From: Micavibrio_A sp035759665
GTDB lineage: Bacteria; Pseudomonadota; Alphaproteobacteria; Micavibrionales; Micavibrionaceae
Assembly: GCA_035759665.1 (NCBI GenBank)
Contig: DASTUM010000121.1
Span: forward strand, 1-7,647
Length of the DNA stretch: 7,647 nucleotides
Direction of reading: 5' to 3'
The notes under the pieces are model-generated. The model was not told the origin of the DNA. It searched no databases and saw only the letters and a program-made list of their open reading frames with translations. This document shows, piece by piece, positions 5,326-7,647 of this stretch. The position numbers and the translations under genes were made by a program. Within the stretch, counting starts at the first letter, position 1, and every line of letters begins with the position of its first letter.

Positions 5326-6459
5326 ATGGGGGAATGTATTTTGGGCGAATCGCATCAAACAAAAATCTCTTCATCTGTGCGCCCTGACAAGGGAAACGCA
5401 GGCTTTTCCCTCATCGAACTCAGCATCCTTCTCATCGTTATGGGTTTGCTGATAACGCCTATAATAAACGCTTACTCCGTATATCAAGCCCAGAAGCGTA
5501 TGAATGACACGTCTCTTGCCGTGGCCATGGTAAACAACGCCATCTCGAATTATTACGGCATGTCGCTTCACTATCCCTGTCCGTCCGATCGCTCTTTGGG
5601 GTTCAACGACCTCGGCCATGGCAATGCAGAATGTGAATCTTTTCAATCGCTTAGCGATGGCAGTTGCGGTGGTGCCAAGGCGAGAGGCCTGTGCCGTGCG
5701 GCGGGCCCCACCGGCAGCGATCCTATTTTCATCGGCGGCGTTCCCTACGTAACGTTGGGTATTCCGAGCGCCCAGACTATGGACGGATGGAAAAATAATC
5801 TGACCTATGCCGTAAGCGGAAAACTGACGGGGAGCGAACCGTTCAATCCGGATTTCGGCGCCATAAAAATCATAGACGAAAACGGGAACATGGTGGAGGA
5901 GCACGTACACGGGGTGGTTATTTCGGCTGGGGAAGACGGTCTGGGCGCGTTCAACACGGGGGGTATAAGTTCGCCTTGTCCGACAGGAAATCAGAGGGAA
6001 AACTGCGACGACGACGGAACCTTTATAAGCTCCCTTATCTACGAAGCGCCCGGCGATACATATTTCGATGACGTCGTAACTTATAATTCATGGAACGAGG
6101 CAAATATCTGGGCATATACGGATGATACAGACGTCCGTAACGTAAACGAGGGGAATATAGGTATTGGGACGGCATCGCCTCAGCATAAACTCGACGTTGT
6201 AGGGAATGTCCGCTCCACCAATGTTCACAGCAATCAGTATTGCGACTCGGCAGGCAACAACTGCATGCTGCCCGAGGTGGTCGGCGGCGCGGGGCGCGAG
6301 TGCGGCAACAGCAATGAAGCCGTCGTCCGCATCCGCAATAATAACGTTGAATGCGAGACCATGTCGTTCAATGCGAAAGGCAGCTGCTCCGGGACAAACG
6401 TCTTCGTTGTAGGTATCCGCGCGGACGGAACCGTCGAATGCGAAGCGATTACCCCATGA
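5326..6459 (+). CDS. Large prepilin-like protein with tail-fibre-type motif and Cys-rich C-terminal module
   Basis: A 377-residue exported protein. The N-terminus has a type IV prepilin/type II pseudopilin signal: leader, then NAG|FSLIEL with cleavage expected after Gly26 and Glu31 at +5, followed by a hydrophobic helix to about residue 50. A YPCP motif (83-86) starts the globular part. Residues 139-256 recall the GspG pseudopilin plan: VPYVTLGIP, a W-N-N-LTYAV strand, ISAGEDGLGAFNTGG and finally DDVVTYNSW. Residues 277-294 (NIGIGTASPQHKLDVVGN) match a motif common just before the chaperone domain of phage tail fibres and similar trimeric fibres, but no such chaperone domain follows. The last 90 residues hold six cysteines and two V-G/R-IR...VEC repeats. 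It is the first gene after the divergent control region and overlaps the next by ATGA. It is not a Flp pilin, and too long for TadE/TadF as usually seen. A minor or tip pilin is the best guess. The start could also be GTG 5377, giving a 9-residue leader. Confidence 0.85.
   Translation: MGECILGESHQTKISSSVRPDKGNAGFSLIELSILLIVMGLLITPIINAYSVYQAQKRMNDTSLAVAMVNNAISNYYGMSLHYPCPSDRSLGFNDLGHGNAECESFQSLSDGSCGGAKARGLCRAAGPTGSDPIFIGGVPYVTLGIPSAQTMDGWKNNLTYAVSGKLTGSEPFNPDFGAIKIIDENGNMVEEHVHGVVISAGEDGLGAFNTGGISSPCPTGNQRENCDDDGTFISSLIYEAPGDTYFDDVVTYNSWNEANIWAYTDDTDVRNVNEGNIGIGTASPQHKLDVVGNVRSTNVHSNQYCDSAGNNCMLPEVVGGAGRECGNSNEAVVRIRNNNVECETMSFNAKGSCSGTNVFVVGIRADGTVECEAITP
6187..6456 (+). other. C-terminal fibre/Cys module, copy 1
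   Basis: Encodes residues 288-377 of the first prepilin. It runs KLDVVGNVRSTN, CDSAGNNC (Cys306 and Cys313), VVGG, then cysteines at 326, 343, 354 and 372. The same order recurs in the second prepilin (7422 onward), so the module has been duplicated with the gene or shared by design. Confidence 0.6.
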
Positions 6460-7647
6460 CGTTCAGCCGGCATAGATCGCAGGCCGGATATACGCTGGCC
6501 GAAATGGCCATCGCAATAATCGTCATCGGCATTTTTATCGCCGGTACGATGAGCGCCTATCACATGTATAGGATTGAGCAGAAAAACGAAAAGACGGAAT
6601 TCAAGCGCCTTCGCATTGATTTTGCCTTGAATGATTTTAAAAAACGCCACGGGCGCTACCCTTGTCCTGCCCGCTATGACATTGGCCGGGATAATCCTAA
6701 CTATGGCTATGAAGGAAATTGTGCGGATACCAGTGTCGCTGCTGGTGTTTGCAGTGACGGCATTTGCGTGGAGCGAAGCATACGGGAAGTGCAGATTGGC
6801 GATGGTTCGTATATTCGCCCCCGCGTAAGACGCGGGGCTGTTCCTTTCAGGGTGCTCAATCTGGCGGAAAGGGACTCGTACGATGAATACGGCGGACGTT
6901 TCAGTTATGCGGTAACCGAACTCCTCACCGACTGGCAAACCTTCGATGTTAAAGACGGCGGGATTAACGTCGTCGACGGGCAAGACCCGTCCGAGGAAAA
7001 TATGGTGGATCCGGCAGGCTCCGCCCTGTATTTCGTTTTCAGCCACGGGTCCGATCACGTCGGCGCTTACAATGAAGCGGGCTCACTCATTCTTCCCTGT
7101 ACCGGCCTGATGTTCGATAATCAGAGCTGCAATACATCTCCAGCGGATGACGAAGCGATCTACCGCTATACGGAGCCGAGCGAGGTTGCGATCGATCTGG
7201 GCGGCAGTTCATCCGAAGGCGGGGGAGGCGAGGATGAAGGCGAAGAGCCTCCGCCTACTGGAGTCAATCTAAACAAACATTACGACGATTATTCCGTTTA
7301 TAAAGGCGCCGATGTTGCGCCTTTGTGGAAGATGTCAGATGAAAGCGGCCATGAACTCGATGCTCATGATATCGGCCCGGTGGATCAGAATATATCGATT
7401 GCGAACGGCGGAGTGTCTGAAAAATTGAATGTAGGCGGAGACATGGCCGTCACCGACAATTACCTCACTACCAAAATTTGCGATCTGAACGGGGGGGATT
7501 GTTTTGAATCGTCTGATATTGGCGGCCCGGAAGGAATGGGTTGTCCCGCGGGACAGGTCGCCTACGGCATTGGAGAAAGACATCTAAGATGCCGTATTCC
7601 TGCGTTCAAATGTCCAAGCGGGCAATATTTGAGCGGATTCGTCAATG
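6456..7647 (+). CDS. Second large prepilin-like protein, paralogue of the first (3' end outside window)
   Basis: An open frame of 397 complete codons that runs off the window without a stop. Its ATG overlaps the previous stop as ATGA and has no clear Shine-Dalgarno, so it is probably translated by coupling. The leader is short: QAG|YTLAEM, cleavage after Gly11, Glu16 at +5, hydrophobic helix to about 35. YPCP (68-71) follows as in the first protein. Then come GAVPFRVLNL (127-136), GGRFSYAVTE (146-155) and FSHGSDHVGAYNEAG (195-209), which align with the GspG-like part of the first. A Ser/Gly/acidic/Pro stretch (about 249-268) forms a flexible linker. EKLNVGGDMAVT (322-333) and CDLNGGDC (342-349) open the shared C-terminal module, with further cysteines at 363, 379 and 386. 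By alignment the protein should end roughly 10-20 residues after the window edge. Likely a minor or tip pilin working with its neighbour; the function is inferred. Confidence 0.85.
   Translation, partial: MTFSRHRSQAGYTLAEMAIAIIVIGIFIAGTMSAYHMYRIEQKNEKTEFKRLRIDFALNDFKKRHGRYPCPARYDIGRDNPNYGYEGNCADTSVAAGVCSDGICVERSIREVQIGDGSYIRPRVRRGAVPFRVLNLAERDSYDEYGGRFSYAVTELLTDWQTFDVKDGGINVVDGQDPSEENMVDPAGSALYFVFSHGSDHVGAYNEAGSLILPCTGLMFDNQSCNTSPADDEAIYRYTEPSEVAIDLGGSSSEGGGGEDEGEEPPPTGVNLNKHYDDYSVYKGADVAPLWKMSDESGHELDAHDIGPVDQNISIANGGVSEKLNVGGDMAVTDNYLTTKICDLNGGDCFESSDIGGPEGMGCPAGQVAYGIGERHLRCRIPAFKCPSGQYLSGFVN
7422..7647 (+). other. C-terminal fibre/Cys module, copy 2 (partial)
   Basis: Encodes residues 323-397 of the second prepilin. 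KLNVGGDMAVT, then C-x6-C (342, 349), IGG, and cysteines at 363, 379 and 386, with spacing close to copy 1 (306/313, 326, 343, 354). The sixth cysteine expected from copy 1 would lie just beyond the window edge. Confidence 0.6.

Noticed and set aside
5204..5452. An 82-codon plus-strand frame starting in the control region
   Set aside because: It begins with a non-ATG codon and no binding site, runs through the inverted repeats, and overlaps the prepilin gene out of frame.
5371..5910. A 179-codon minus-strand open frame over the first prepilin
   Set aside because: It lies antisense to the signal and globular part of a well-supported gene and has no start context or known motif.
6234..7058. A 274-codon open frame on the minus strand over the second prepilin
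   Set aside because: The plus-strand frame has a prepilin signal, coupled start and clear paralogy to its neighbour. The minus frame has no recognisable domain and crosses both prepilin genes.

Overview
The window carries the inner-membrane engine of a Tad (tight adherence, Flp-type) pilus, two envelope proteins of the same theme, and a pair of unusual large prepilin-like proteins. The strong CpaF/TadB/TadC similarity, the stand-alone CpaC-like N-terminal domain, the moderately GC-rich third codon positions and the style of the 'YPCP' prepilins suggest an alphaproteobacterium. A lineage with many large pilin-like proteins, such as the Micavibrio group, is possible, but this is an impression from family resemblance only. 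No tRNA, rRNA, CRISPR array, transposase or phage gene was recognised.

Layout. Bases 25-3440 (+) hold a tightly packed operon cpaF-tadB-tadC, with an 8-bp overlap and then a 1-bp gap. It encodes the motor ATPase and the two platform proteins. Bases 3447-5014 (-) hold two genes read towards it: first a secreted protein with a pilus/secretin N-terminal domain (4472-5014), then a TadD-like TPR lipoprotein (3447-4442). The tadC and tadD genes converge with only 6 bp between their stop codons. Bases 5015-5325 are a gene-free divergent control region, AT-rich near the pilin gene, with several perfect or near-perfect inverted repeats. Bases 5326 to the window edge (+) hold two prepilin-like genes overlapping by ATGA. 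The second has no stop codon before base 7647, so it continues past the window.

How it fits together. CpaF hydrolyses ATP to drive TadB/TadC, which extract pilin subunits from the inner membrane. TadD-type lipoproteins and CpaC-type N domains serve the outer-membrane side, where a secretin (not in this window) would form the exit pore. The two large prepilin-like proteins are neither Flp major pilins nor typical TadE/TadF. They have a type IVa/type II-secretion style cleavage motif (G|F or G|Y, Glu at +5), a GspG-like globular region, and a shared cysteine-rich C-terminal module. In the first copy that module is preceded by a motif (GIGT-SP--KLDV-G) familiar from phage tail fibres and other trimeric fibres. 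My leading hypothesis is that they are minor or tip pilins with a fibre or adhesive end domain. Whether the Tad machine or another type IV pilus/type II system assembles them cannot be decided from this window.
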